A DNA stretch of 5,515 nt, taken from contig JALTYW010000034.1 in assembly GCA_027046415.1 (NCBI GenBank), positions 1 to 5,515 on the forward strand, given 5' to 3'. The DNA is from Sulfurovum sp. GTDB taxonomy: Bacteria > Campylobacterota > Campylobacteria > Campylobacterales > Sulfurovaceae. Made by a program: the position numbers and the translations under genes. Positions 1-5,491 of the stretch are shown here, piece after piece (the stretch's first letter is position 1; each line of letters opens with the position of its first letter). Under the pieces are notes generated by a model. It was given only the letters and a program-made list of their open reading frames with translations, was not told the DNA's origin and made no database searches.

Positions 1-189
1 GGTCTTTGCCGGTTGGGCAGTTTTGGGTGCATCGCTCTTTTGTTCCACCTCATCGGTATCGACAACGATGTACAGTTTGCCCTCCACATCTTTTGCCGTC
101 AAGATACCCCGTTTGATCTTCGCATAGACCGCCTGTCTGGAGATACCAAGCTCTTTGGCATACTCTGCTGGTTTCATCAGCTTTTCCAT
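1..189 (-). CDS. Small helix-turn-helix DNA-binding protein, N-terminal part (truncated by window edge)
   Basis: The first 63 codons are open from an ATG at 187-189 to the window edge, so the C-terminus is missing. Residues about 6-30 (PAEYAKELGISRQAVYAKIK) form a helix-turn-helix of the MerR/excisionase or sigma-70 region 4 kind, with the typical GISRQAVY turn. A short beta-like stretch follows (GKLYIVVD), as in winged or MerR-like domains. After about residue 48 the chain becomes a charged, low-complexity linker rich in E, K, P and A. The start is supported by GGAG (196-199) six bases upstream. It is the last of four codirectional genes, 87 bases after pcm. It probably binds DNA, but the target is unknown. 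It could belong to one of the small uncharacterised Campylobacterota HTH families (such as DUF3972), which I cannot confirm from a fragment. Confidence 0.75.
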   Translation of the reverse strand, partial: MEKLMKPAEYAKELGISRQAVYAKIKRGILTAKDVEGKLYIVVDTDEVEQKSDAPKTAQPAKT

Positions 190-219
190 TCCCTGCTCCA
201 ATGTATCAATGTTTGGTAA

Positions 220-225
220 ATCATA
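220..225 (-). promoter_or_regulatory. Possible -10 box for the HTH gene
   Basis: TATGAT on the minus strand lies in the 87-base gap between pcm and the HTH gene, about 30 bases upstream of its ATG. No good -35 box is visible at 16-18 bases spacing. The gap also shows no clear terminator after pcm, so the HTH gene may be read both from the nrdB operon and from this site. Weak evidence. Confidence 0.3.
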
Positions 226-276
226 GCATAACTTTTATGAATTTTGGAGAGGAGGATGTGTGGGCTTGGGGAAGAG

Positions 277-912
277 CTATTTTTGGGTACCGTCAAGCAC
301 CGGTACAAAGAGACATGGTTCGATCGCCTCGGAAGAGATACGTCCGTTCTTTTTGTAAAAACGGGTAAGAATATGATAGTTCTCGCTCTGCTCAATGGGA
401 GCCAGCAAAATCCCGCCCTCTTTGAGCTGGTCAAACAGCACCTGCGGCACCTCTTTTGCCGTCGCAGAGAAAAGAATGCGCTCAAAGGGAGCATACTGCT
501 TCCAGCCACGCTGCCCGTCATCGAAACGGGTAAAGACATTGTGCATCTCAAGTGCACTGAAACGGCGTTTTGCCTCTTTGAGCAGTTCGTCAATGCGTTC
601 AATGGTAAAAACCCGCCGACATATCTTGCTCAAAATCGCCGCCTGATAACCGCTCCCGCAGCCTACCTCAAGCACCGAGTCCACCCCTTTAAGCTCAAGG
701 TGCTGGGTCATCTTCGCAACAGTCAGAGGAGAGGAGATCCACTGGCTGGCAGCCAGCGGCAGCGCATCGAGTTTGTAGGAGAGGTGTCTGAACTCAGGCG
801 GAACAAAAGCTTCTCTGTCCACTTCGAGAAACGCTGCTTTAACATGCGGATGCAAAGGGAAATGCTGCTCTATCTCGGCAACAAGATTTTGCCTGTTTCG
901 TGCCTTGATCAT
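277..912 (-). CDS. pcm: Protein-L-isoaspartate O-methyltransferase
   Basis: This cytosolic enzyme transfers a methyl group from S-adenosylmethionine to the free carboxyl of L-isoaspartyl residues, starting repair of aged proteins. The protein has 211 residues, the usual length. A helical N-terminal part is followed by the substrate motif SQWISSP (56-62). SAM motif I is VLEVGCGSGY (80-89), and the next acidic strand end is FTIERI (102-107). DDG is at 131-133 with APFERI at 141-146, then LKEGGILLAP (163-172) and the family C-terminus FVPVLDG (202-208). In the well-known E. coli protein the substrate motif begins GQTIS; here it is SQWIS, which I believe is normal for Campylobacterota. The ATG start has only a weak, distant GGGGA upstream. 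An in-frame TAG lies 14 codons before it with no alternative ATG, GTG or TTG between. It lies 54 bases after the hydrolase gene and is probably cotranscribed with it. Confidence 0.96.
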   Translation of the reverse strand: MIKARNRQNLVAEIEQHFPLHPHVKAAFLEVDREAFVPPEFRHLSYKLDALPLAASQWISSPLTVAKMTQHLELKGVDSVLEVGCGSGYQAAILSKICRRVFTIERIDELLKEAKRRFSALEMHNVFTRFDDGQRGWKQYAPFERILFSATAKEVPQVLFDQLKEGGILLAPIEQSENYHILTRFYKKNGRISSEAIEPCLFVPVLDGTQK

Positions 913-966
913 ATCGTGGTGATCCCCTGTCTGCTTATCTTTGACGGCATTCTATCGAAACTATGG

Positions 967-1698
967 TTAATCCATCACAATATAGCGGCGTATCTTCTTG
1001 ATCTCTCTAAAATCAACGGTTCCCTCTATCACCTCTTTGCTGTCATCCATAACTACATCACCGTTTGGAGAGATGATAGCAGAAGAGGATGCCATGTCAC
1101 TGTCGCTGCTGTTGGAGACAATGACATAACACTGGTTCATTACCGCAAGTGCCTGCGAGAGGATTTCAAGGTGGCGTTTTCTTGGCTTGCCCCAGCGTGC
1201 GGGAACAAAAACCACATCGGCACCCTCTATCTGCTTCCATAAGTCCTTAAACCGCAGTTCAAAGCAGATAAGCAGCGCATACTTCACTCCATCTATCTCA
1301 AAGGGTTTGATACCCTTTTTTTTACCTGCTGTCAGATAGATATCTTCATCCCCGAGTTTGAAAAGCTTTACCTTCTCTTGTTTATGAACGATTTTGTGTT
1401 TGTGAATCACCACTGCCTGATTGTAAAAGAGCCCCTTCTCTTCGATCAGCAGGGTAAAGACAACGATCTGCTCACCGATCTCCTGCTTAAGCACCTTCAG
1501 GGCTTTGGCGGAAAATTTTGCAGCGGTTGCAAGGTGCTCATAGTCGTAAGCAGTCAGAAAGACTTCCGGAGCGACAATGATCTCTTTGTCCGCATGGCTT
1601 CTGATATGGGCAAGCAGCGTTTCAAGGTTGCTCTGGTAGCGTTTTTCAGAAGGAAGCTGCAGCGTTACCGCTGCCATAGGTGCACGTCTATGCAGCAT
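967..1698 (-). CDS. Carbon-nitrogen hydrolase of the nitrilase superfamily
   Basis: The 243-residue protein is the size of single-domain nitrilase-superfamily amidases, which hydrolyse amide C-N bonds with a Glu-Lys-Cys triad. All three residues are visible: Glu45 in IIVAPEVFLTAY (40-51), Lys109 in QEKVKLF (107-113), and Cys145 in LLICFELRF (142-150). The later block VFVPARWG...RH (163-175) followed by LSQALAVMNQCYVIVSNSS (180-198) matches the substrate-side and dimer region. Small deviations are Ala for the usual Gly in the PExxxxGY motif and Met for Glu in the usual ARAIENQ block. The substrate cannot be read from this: omega-amidase, deaminated-glutathione amidase or another small amide are all possible. 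The ATG at 1696-1698 starts 11 bases after the nrdB stop and has AAGG eight bases upstream, overlapping that stop. The in-frame ATG seven codons later has no ribosome site. Tight spacing implies cotranscription with nrdB. Confidence 0.9.
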   Translation of the reverse strand: MLHRRAPMAAVTLQLPSEKRYQSNLETLLAHIRSHADKEIIVAPEVFLTAYDYEHLATAAKFSAKALKVLKQEIGEQIVVFTLLIEEKGLFYNQAVVIHKHKIVHKQEKVKLFKLGDEDIYLTAGKKKGIKPFEIDGVKYALLICFELRFKDLWKQIEGADVVFVPARWGKPRKRHLEILSQALAVMNQCYVIVSNSSDSDMASSSAIISPNGDVVMDDSKEVIEGTVDFREIKKIRRYIVMD

Positions 1699-1709
1699 AC
1701 AGACAGCCT

Positions 1710-2729
1710 TTAAAAGTCATCCAGATCAAGGCTTCCCTTGGAGTAGTTGGTGACATTACCCTCAAAGAAATTCGTTTTCTGATCGTTAAATTTGGAGAAG
1801 TTGTCCACCCACTTGATGGGATGCTCGACATTGTAAAGCTTTTCGAGCCCTACCGCATGCAGCCTCTGGTCGGCAAGATACTTGATGTACTGTTCGATGA
1901 TCTCATCGGTCAGCCCCAAAATCTGCCCCTGGGTAATGTAGGCACCCCATTCACTCTCCAGCTTTACAGCCGAGCGGAACATCTCATATACTTCATCGAT
2001 CAGTTCTTTGGTGAAGAGTTCCGGGCGCTCTTTTTTAGTCACGTTAATCATGTTCTGGAAGATCAGCAGGTGGGTTACCTCATCACGCTGAATAAAGCGG
2101 ATCATCTGCGCAGAACCGAGCATCTTGTCTGCACGTGCCAATGTATAAAGATAGGTAAAGCCGCTGTAGAAGTAGATACCCTCAAGGATCTGGTTGGCAA
2201 ACATCGCCTTGACAATATTGGCATCGGTCGGGTCTGCGGCAAGATCTTCATATACCTTGGCGATGGCATCATTTTTGTGTTTAAGCTTCATGTCACGACG
2301 CCACAGCTCGTAAATTTCGTCGGTATTGGTAGAAATGGAGTCAACCATTACTGCATAACTTTGTGAATGCAGTGCCTCCTCAAATGCCTGACGCACCAAG
2401 ATGAGGTTTACTTCCGGAGCGGTGATGAACGGGTTAAGGTTGTCGATGATATTGTTGGTTTGCAGCGAATCCATGAAGATAAGCTGTGCAAGCACTTTAT
2501 CATATGCTGTCTTCTCCGCTTCGGTCAAATGCTTGTAGTCATTGACATCACGCGTCATGTCCACCTCTTTGGGGAACCATGTGTTGTTAAGCATCATCTC
2601 CCACAGGTTGTATGCCCACTGGTACTTGATGTCATTGAGTTCGAAAATTCCTGTCGGGTTTCCTCCGAAGATCTTTCGCTCGTTGGTCTTCTCCTCAGAT
2701 TCGGGGTTGTAAATCTTTTTTCGTATCAT
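1710..2729 (-). CDS. nrdB: Ribonucleoside-diphosphate reductase small (R2, beta) subunit
   Basis: R2 holds the diiron-tyrosyl radical centre that activates the catalytic R1 subunit for reduction of ribonucleotides to deoxyribonucleotides. The protein has 339 residues. All metal ligands can be aligned: Asp87 (FMDSLQ), Glu118 and His121 (FEEALH), Glu183 (ILEGIYFY), Glu217 and His220 (RDEVTH). The radical Tyr125 is four residues after His121, as in class Ia/Ib enzymes. Trp51 (NTWFPKEVD) and Tyr329 (TNYSKG) fit the radical-transfer path. The acidic, aromatic tail LDLDDF matches the R1-binding peptide. I start at the ATG at 2727-2729, because AGAAGG lies seven bases upstream and MIRKKIYNP matches the family N-terminus. 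An in-frame ATG 17 codons upstream would bury this site. The R1 gene is not in the window. It leads the leftward gene group. Confidence 0.97.
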   Translation of the reverse strand: MIRKKIYNPESEEKTNERKIFGGNPTGIFELNDIKYQWAYNLWEMMLNNTWFPKEVDMTRDVNDYKHLTEAEKTAYDKVLAQLIFMDSLQTNNIIDNLNPFITAPEVNLILVRQAFEEALHSQSYAVMVDSISTNTDEIYELWRRDMKLKHKNDAIAKVYEDLAADPTDANIVKAMFANQILEGIYFYSGFTYLYTLARADKMLGSAQMIRFIQRDEVTHLLIFQNMINVTKKERPELFTKELIDEVYEMFRSAVKLESEWGAYITQGQILGLTDEIIEQYIKYLADQRLHAVGLEKLYNVEHPIKWVDNFSKFNDQKTNFFEGNVTNYSKGSLDLDDF

Positions 2730-2736
2730 AGTGCTA

Positions 2737-2742
2737 CCTTCT
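2737..2742 (-). promoter_or_regulatory. Ribosome binding site that fixes the nrdB start
   Basis: AGAAGG on the minus strand ends seven bases before the ATG at 2727-2729. It decides between that ATG and an in-frame ATG 51 bases upstream (2778-2780), which has no comparable site and lies at or before the likely transcription start. Confidence 0.75.
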
Positions 2743-2771
2743 GGCTGAATTTTTGTCGTGTTTTTTGAAAT

Positions 2772-2777
2772 ATTATA
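2772..2777 (-). promoter_or_regulatory. -10 box of the nrdB operon promoter
   Basis: A perfect TATAAT on the minus strand lies 42 bases upstream of the nrdB ATG, which would give a leader of roughly 35 bases. No good -35 match is visible; an A-rich stretch (GAAAAATC) occupies the -35 region. Campylobacterota sigma-70 promoters often lack a -35 box. The same TATTATA core could also be read on the plus strand, so the divergent promoters may overlap. Confidence 0.55.
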
Positions 2778-2799
2778 CACATCTAAGCTGATTTTTCGC

Positions 2800-2805
2800 T
2801 ACACT
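2800..2805 (+). promoter_or_regulatory. Possible -10 box giving a leaderless transcript for the hypothetical gene
   Basis: TACACT, preceded by the T-rich stretch GATTTTTCGC, ends seven bases before the ATG at 2813. Transcription starting at the normal distance from this box would begin at or next to the A of that ATG. This would explain the lack of a ribosome binding site. No -35 box is visible. The alternative is TATTAT at 2771-2776, which would leave a short leader. Confidence 0.3.
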
Positions 2806-2812
2806 CTTGGCT

Positions 2813-3331
2813 ATGAAAACTATTGAGAAAACAAGTCTTGAAAAACTATTGCAGATCATCCCCGACCATCCGGGCATTCGCCTGCTCCATTTTGCCGAGA
2901 GTGGAGAAGAGATGCCGCGCATCCTTGGTGATTTTGTCAAGGAGAAGGAGTATGAGTACCAGATAAACTGTCTTGATGACTCTTTTCTCCTTACTATGCA
3001 ACAGACCTTTGAAGAGAGCCCCAACGTGCATCCTGTCAAATTTACCCTTCAGCGCCCCCGCTATATGATGCAGGGAAAAATATTTGACTATGTCTTCGTC
3101 ACAGCTCCTGTTCCCGCATCTATACGAGAAGACTTTCTCAAGCGCGTACACCACATCATGAAAAACGGTGGGAATATCCTGCTGTTCCTCCCCAAAGGAG
3201 AACGGGAGGTACGCTGGGAATGGCTTGCCCTGCTTGAGGAGCACTACTATGTTGCCTCCAGTACCATCGATGATCTCTTTGCCCATTATGATGTGGTGGT
3301 CTCCAAAAAGATGCACGGCTGGGGCGGATGA
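2813..3331 (+). CDS. Hypothetical protein, decayed methyltransferase-like (Rossmann) fold, coupled to mutY
   Basis: I do not recognise this 172-residue protein by name. Its order of predicted strands resembles a class I SAM methyltransferase: IRLLHFAESGE (22-32) in the place of motif I, YEYQINCLDD (47-56), FDYVFVTAP (91-99), KNGGNILLFLPKG (117-129), and a terminal YYVASSTI...YDVVVSKKM pair (145-166). The NGG turn after a helix and before a hydrophobic strand is typical of motif III. However, the glycine-rich GxGxG of motif I is absent, so SAM binding is doubtful. No signal peptide or membrane segment is seen, so it should be cytosolic. The ATG has no clear Shine-Dalgarno site; a TTG two codons upstream is the only other start. 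Its stop overlaps the mutY start as ATGA, implying translational coupling and perhaps a linked role. Function is unknown. Confidence 0.8.
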   Translation: MKTIEKTSLEKLLQIIPDHPGIRLLHFAESGEEMPRILGDFVKEKEYEYQINCLDDSFLLTMQQTFEESPNVHPVKFTLQRPRYMMQGKIFDYVFVTAPVPASIREDFLKRVHHIMKNGGNILLFLPKGEREVRWEWLALLEEHYYVASSTIDDLFAHYDVVVSKKMHGWGG

Positions 3332-4296
3332 AGTCTATGCACCAAAAGATCCAAAACTGGTACAAAGCGCATGGCAGAACCGACCTACCGTGGCGCAACA
3401 CAGATGATCCATACCCTATCTGGCTGAGTGAAGTGATGCTGCAGCAGACACAGGTCAAAACCGTCTTGGAGCGCTACTACTTTCCCTTTCTTGAGAAGTT
3501 CCCCACACTTGAGGCACTTGGCAATGCACCGCTGGATGAGGTGCTGAAGATGTGGGAGGGGCTTGGGTACTACAACCGGGCTAAAAACCTGCATAAAACG
3601 GCACAAATATTGACTCAAACACAAGGTAGCGCCCCCGCACTGCCCTCAAAGATAGAGGAGCTTATGAAACTTCCCGGTATTGGCAAAAATACTGCCCATG
3701 CCGTTGCTGCCTTTGCTTTTCATCAGCCCGTACCAGTCATGGAGGCAAACGTACGGCGTATCCTCTGTCGTATCCATGCGATGGAAGATGCTAACGACAA
3801 AGCCCTCTGGCAGATCGCCTACGAGATGGTCGATAGAGACAACCCCTTTGCGTACAATCAGGCGATGATGGACATTGGAGCAACCCTCTGCACGCCCAAA
3901 GCACCCCAGTGTGAAAGATGCCCCTTTGAGCACATCTGCCAAGGCAAGCACGATCCCGAACACTATCCGGTAAAAAAGAGACGTACCGTACCGACACGAG
4001 AGCAGCACATTATGCTCAATCTCTACAACAACAAACTCGCTCTCACAAAAAGAGAAGGGAAATTCCTGCATGGTCTCTGGGGATTTCCTGCTACCGAAGT
4101 GCCGCTATGTGCTGCTGAGTACATAGGCGAAGTGACACATGCCTATACCCACTTCAAACTCACATGCAAAGTTTATCTCTATGATGCGCTTGAGAAAACA
4201 GAAGATCACTACTTCACCCCGAAGCAGATACGCCGGCTTGCTATCTCCAAGGTCGATGAAAAGATACTTAACTTGTATTTGGATACGGTGCAGTGA
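3328..4296 (+). CDS. mutY: A/G-specific adenine glycosylase
   Basis: MutY removes adenine mispaired with 8-oxoguanine, in base excision repair. The 322-residue protein is slightly shorter than E. coli MutY (350). The glycosylase domain carries WLSEVMLQQTQV (32-43) with catalytic Glu35, and APLDEVLKMWEGLGYYNRA (67-85). A helix-hairpin-helix follows, LPGIGKNTAHAV (115-126), then YNQAMMDIGA (176-185). A [4Fe-4S] loop with Cys188, Cys195, Cys198 and Cys204 has the standard 6-2-5 spacing. The C-terminal Nudix-like domain that reads 8-oxoguanine spans about 225-322, with LHGLWGFP (247-254) and HAYTH (271-275) in place of the E. coli HTFSH loop. The residue aligned with the catalytic Asp (VLDGNV type) is Glu139 in PVMEANVRR, from codon GAG at 3742-3744; see findings. 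The ATG overlaps the stop of the upstream gene; a second ATG is three codons in. Confidence 0.97.
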   Translation: MKSMHQKIQNWYKAHGRTDLPWRNTDDPYPIWLSEVMLQQTQVKTVLERYYFPFLEKFPTLEALGNAPLDEVLKMWEGLGYYNRAKNLHKTAQILTQTQGSAPALPSKIEELMKLPGIGKNTAHAVAAFAFHQPVPVMEANVRRILCRIHAMEDANDKALWQIAYEMVDRDNPFAYNQAMMDIGATLCTPKAPQCERCPFEHICQGKHDPEHYPVKKRRTVPTREQHIMLNLYNNKLALTKREGKFLHGLWGFPATEVPLCAAEYIGEVTHAYTHFKLTCKVYLYDALEKTEDHYFTPKQIRRLAISKVDEKILNLYLDTVQ

Positions 4297-4320
4297 AGAG
4301 TTAAGAGTGAAGAGTGAAGA
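4293..4320 (+). repeat. Heptamer tandem repeat, four copies, across the mutY stop codon
   Basis: Four consecutive seven-base units read GTGAAGA, GTTAAGA, GTGAAGA, GTGAAGA, followed by a partial GTT. The first unit contains the mutY stop codon TGA (4294-4296), so the rest lies in the 3' untranslated region, just before the terminator. Only one base differs between units. Its function is unknown; slippage would change the mutY 3' region but not its coding frame. Confidence 0.8.
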
Positions 4321-4330
4321 GTTTTGGTAT

Positions 4331-4355
4331 GCTTTCTTTACAGAAAGCTTTTATT
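4331..4355 (+). terminator. Intrinsic terminator after mutY
   Basis: A seven-base perfect stem GCTTTCT (4331-4337) pairs with AGAAAGC (4342-4348) around the loop TTAC; A4330 and T4349 can add one pair. A T-rich run TTTTATT follows. It lies 34 bases after the mutY stop and 19 bases before the folE ATG, so folE should need its own promoter or readthrough. Confidence 0.75.
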
Positions 4356-4373
4356 AGTTAGAAGGTAAACAAT

Positions 4374-4952
4374 ATGGATAAAGAACAAGAATTTGAACAG
4401 CTTGTCAGTCGGATGCTGGAACTTTTAGGAGAAGACCCAGAGCGTGAGGGGCTGCAAAAAACCCCGCACCGTGTCGCCAAGGCACTGGGGTTTTTGACAG
4501 AAGGGTATCACCAAGACCCCAAAGAGATCCTCAATCAGGCACTCTTTACAACCAGCAATGATGAGATGGTACTGGTACGTGACATCGAATTCTACTCCAT
4601 GTGCGAACACCATATGCTGCCTATTATCGGACGGTGCCATGTCGCCTATATCCCTGACGGCAAAGTGGTAGGGCTCAGCAAAATACCGCGTATTGTCAAT
4701 GTCTATGCCAGACGGCTCCAAATTCAGGAACAGATGACTGAGCAGATTGCCGATGCGATTTTAGAGACTATCAAACCTAAAGGGGTCGCCGTTGTAGTAC
4801 ACGCACGCCACATGTGTATGGAGATGCGAGGAGTGCAGAAGATCAACTCCACTACTGTCAGCTCCGCACTGCGTGGGCTTTTCAAAAGCGATGAACGCAC
4901 GCGTAATGAGTTTTATAACCTCATCAACACTCCTGCGCCATCGAACTTTTAA
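4374..4952 (+). CDS. folE: GTP cyclohydrolase I (type IA)
   Basis: FolE converts GTP to 7,8-dihydroneopterin triphosphate, the first step to tetrahydrofolate; the same product also feeds other pterin and queuosine-type pathways. The 192-residue protein is of normal length and cytosolic. The N-terminal part has [17 protein letters not shown] (21-37). The active site shows [13 protein letters not shown] (74-86) with zinc ligands Cys77 and His80, and [14 protein letters not shown] (143-156) with His146 and the third zinc ligand Cys148. GLSKIPRIV (100-108) and ALRGLF (165-170) are also typical. The zinc ligands mark it as the classic IA form and not the zinc-independent IB form. AGAAGG (4360-4365), eight bases before the ATG, supports the start. 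The gene lies directly after the mutY terminator and converges with the SpoIIAA-like gene. I could not identify a convincing promoter of its own. Confidence 0.97.
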   Translation: MDKEQEFEQLVSRMLELLGEDPEREGLQKTPHRVAKALGFLTEGYHQDPKEILNQALFTTSNDEMVLVRDIEFYSMCEHHMLPIIGRCHVAYIPDGKVVGLSKIPRIVNVYARRLQIQEQMTEQIADAILETIKPKGVAVVVHARHMCMEMRGVQKINSTTVSSALRGLFKSDERTRNEFYNLINTPAPSNF

Positions 4953-5025
4953 AAGACCGCAATAAAAAGCCGTCTACTTTAACAACCACTCCAGCGCCTT
5001 TTGGCGGTCTTTAAAGAACTTCGAT
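4940..5025. repeat. Imperfect inverted repeat across the convergent 3' ends of folE and the SpoIIAA-like gene
   Basis: The left arm (4940-4960) and the right arm (5004-5025) are reverse complements at about 18 of 21 positions with one single-base gap. Both include a perfect nine-base core, AAAGACCGC / GCGGTCTTT, and ATCGAA / TTCGAT at the outer ends. The 43-base loop holds both gene ends. Inside it, a smaller stem AGAC-c-GC (4954-4960) / GC-c-GTCT (4969-4975) is followed on the minus strand by TTTT, so it may act as a weak terminator there. Confidence 0.5.
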
Positions 5026-5360
5026 TTACCCTTCATCATGTGGGAGAACATCTCTACAGAGACCTCTTCCCACTTCTTGTCACCCACGATCGCCATTTTG
5101 TCAAAACTGTTGCGGTGTTTGAGCCCAAACTTCATATCATCCCATGCCGCAAGCCACTCCCAACCTTTGAAGTGACGCATATCAACCAGCAGATCCACCT
5201 CCAGTCCTTTAGCCTCTTTTAACGCTCTGTCGATCATAGGCACAAAGGTCTCATAATCTTCATGTGTCAGCTTTCCAAACATTGACACCTCTATGAGGAG
5301 CTGCTTTTTTGCTCTTTTGATCGCTATGCCAATGCCGTGTTCTTTGATTTTCACTGCCAT
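4974..5360 (-). CDS. SpoIIAA-like (STAS/SEC14 fold) protein
   Basis: The 128-residue protein resembles the SpoIIAA-like family (PF11964), small cytosolic alpha/beta proteins of unknown biochemical role related to STAS and SEC14 domains. Visible hallmarks are an initial strand pair (IGIAIKRAKKQLLIEVSMFG, 10-29), a helix (HEDYETFVPMIDRALKEA, 33-50), the strand LEVDLLVDM (53-61) leading to HFKGWEWLAAWDDMKFG (63-79), then FDKMAIVGDKKWEE (86-99) and a C-terminal FKDRQKALEWL (116-126). The last two segments match the family pattern of a helix then a strand with GD. The classic phosphorylated Ser of SpoIIAA is not evident, so anti-sigma-factor antagonism should not be assumed. AAGGAG (5367-5372) six bases before the ATG is a strong ribosome site. 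It converges on folE and has its own promoter in the region to the right. Confidence 0.87.
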   Translation of the reverse strand: MAVKIKEHGIGIAIKRAKKQLLIEVSMFGKLTHEDYETFVPMIDRALKEAKGLEVDLLVDMRHFKGWEWLAAWDDMKFGLKHRNSFDKMAIVGDKKWEEVSVEMFSHMMKGKSKFFKDRQKALEWLLK

Positions 5361-5373
5361 ACTGTGCTCCTTG

Positions 5374-5408
5374 ATTATGGGGTTTTAACCATTATAACAT
5401 CCCATAAT
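5374..5408. promoter_or_regulatory. Inverted repeat flanking the -10 box, possible operator
   Basis: ATTATGGG (5374-5381) and CCCATAAT (5401-5408) are perfect eight-base reverse complements separated by 19 bases that contain the TATAAT box. A direct repeat TTAACCA also occurs at 5385-5391 and 5408-5414, 23 bases apart. The placement around the promoter suggests a binding site for a regulator; none is identified. Confidence 0.45.
5391..5399 (-). promoter_or_regulatory. Extended -10 promoter of the SpoIIAA-like gene
   Basis: The minus strand reads TGTTATAAT: a perfect TATAAT (5391-5396) with the TGn extension (5397-5399). It lies 30 bases upstream of the ATG. No TTGACA-like -35 box is present at normal spacing, which an extended -10 can tolerate. 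The box lies between the arms of the inverted repeat at 5374-5408. Confidence 0.7.
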
Positions 5409-5426
5409 TAACCAATCGTACAGACA

Positions 5427-5476
5427 AATAAGACATTTTTTATCCTAATTAAGAGATATTTTATCTGAATTTAAGA
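5427..5476. repeat. About 2.5 copies of a 20-21 base AT-rich tandem repeat
   Basis: Unit A (5427-5446) and unit B (5447-5467) share the pattern AATnAAGA, an A/T stretch, then TTTTATC. A partial third unit AATTTAAGA follows at 5468-5476. The period is two helical turns. Unit B contains a perfect palindrome AGATA-TTT-TATCT (5454-5466). Repeats spaced like this upstream of a promoter are typical of regulator binding sites on one DNA face. Confidence 0.45.
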
Positions 5477-5485
5477 AAAAGCACG

Positions 5486-5491
5486 TATGAT
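5486..5491 (+). promoter_or_regulatory. Possible -10 box of a rightward promoter for a gene outside the window
   Basis: TATGAT on the plus strand is preceded by AATTTAAGAAAAAG, loosely like the periodic A/T region upstream of Campylobacterota sigma-70 promoters. No coding region follows before the window ends at 5515; only an eight-codon ORF overlaps it. The downstream gene is not visible. Confidence 0.35.

Noticed and set aside
244..1242. A 332-codon plus-strand open frame opposite pcm and the hydrolase gene
   Set aside because: It runs antisense to two genes with clear catalytic motifs, and its translation shows no recognisable domain. It arises from codon bias on the other strand.
1680..2366. 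A 228-codon plus-strand open frame opposite nrdB
   Set aside because: It is fully antisense to nrdB, whose metal ligands and radical tyrosine are all intact. The frame has no family motifs or ribosome site.
2730..2780. A longer nrdB reading frame starting 17 codons upstream
   Set aside because: The extension lacks a ribosome site, overlaps the likely -10 box and is not part of the family N-terminus. The ATG at 2729 has AGAAGG at good spacing.
2846..3316. A 156-codon minus-strand open frame opposite the methyltransferase-like gene
   Set aside because: The plus-strand frame has a coherent fold pattern, codirectional coupling to mutY and a stop overlapping its start. The minus-strand frame has none of these.
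5385..5398. TTAACCATTATAAC as a CRP/FNR-family (NssR-like) site
   Set aside because: The right half does not match the needed GTTAA inverted half-site, so the resemblance is only to one half.
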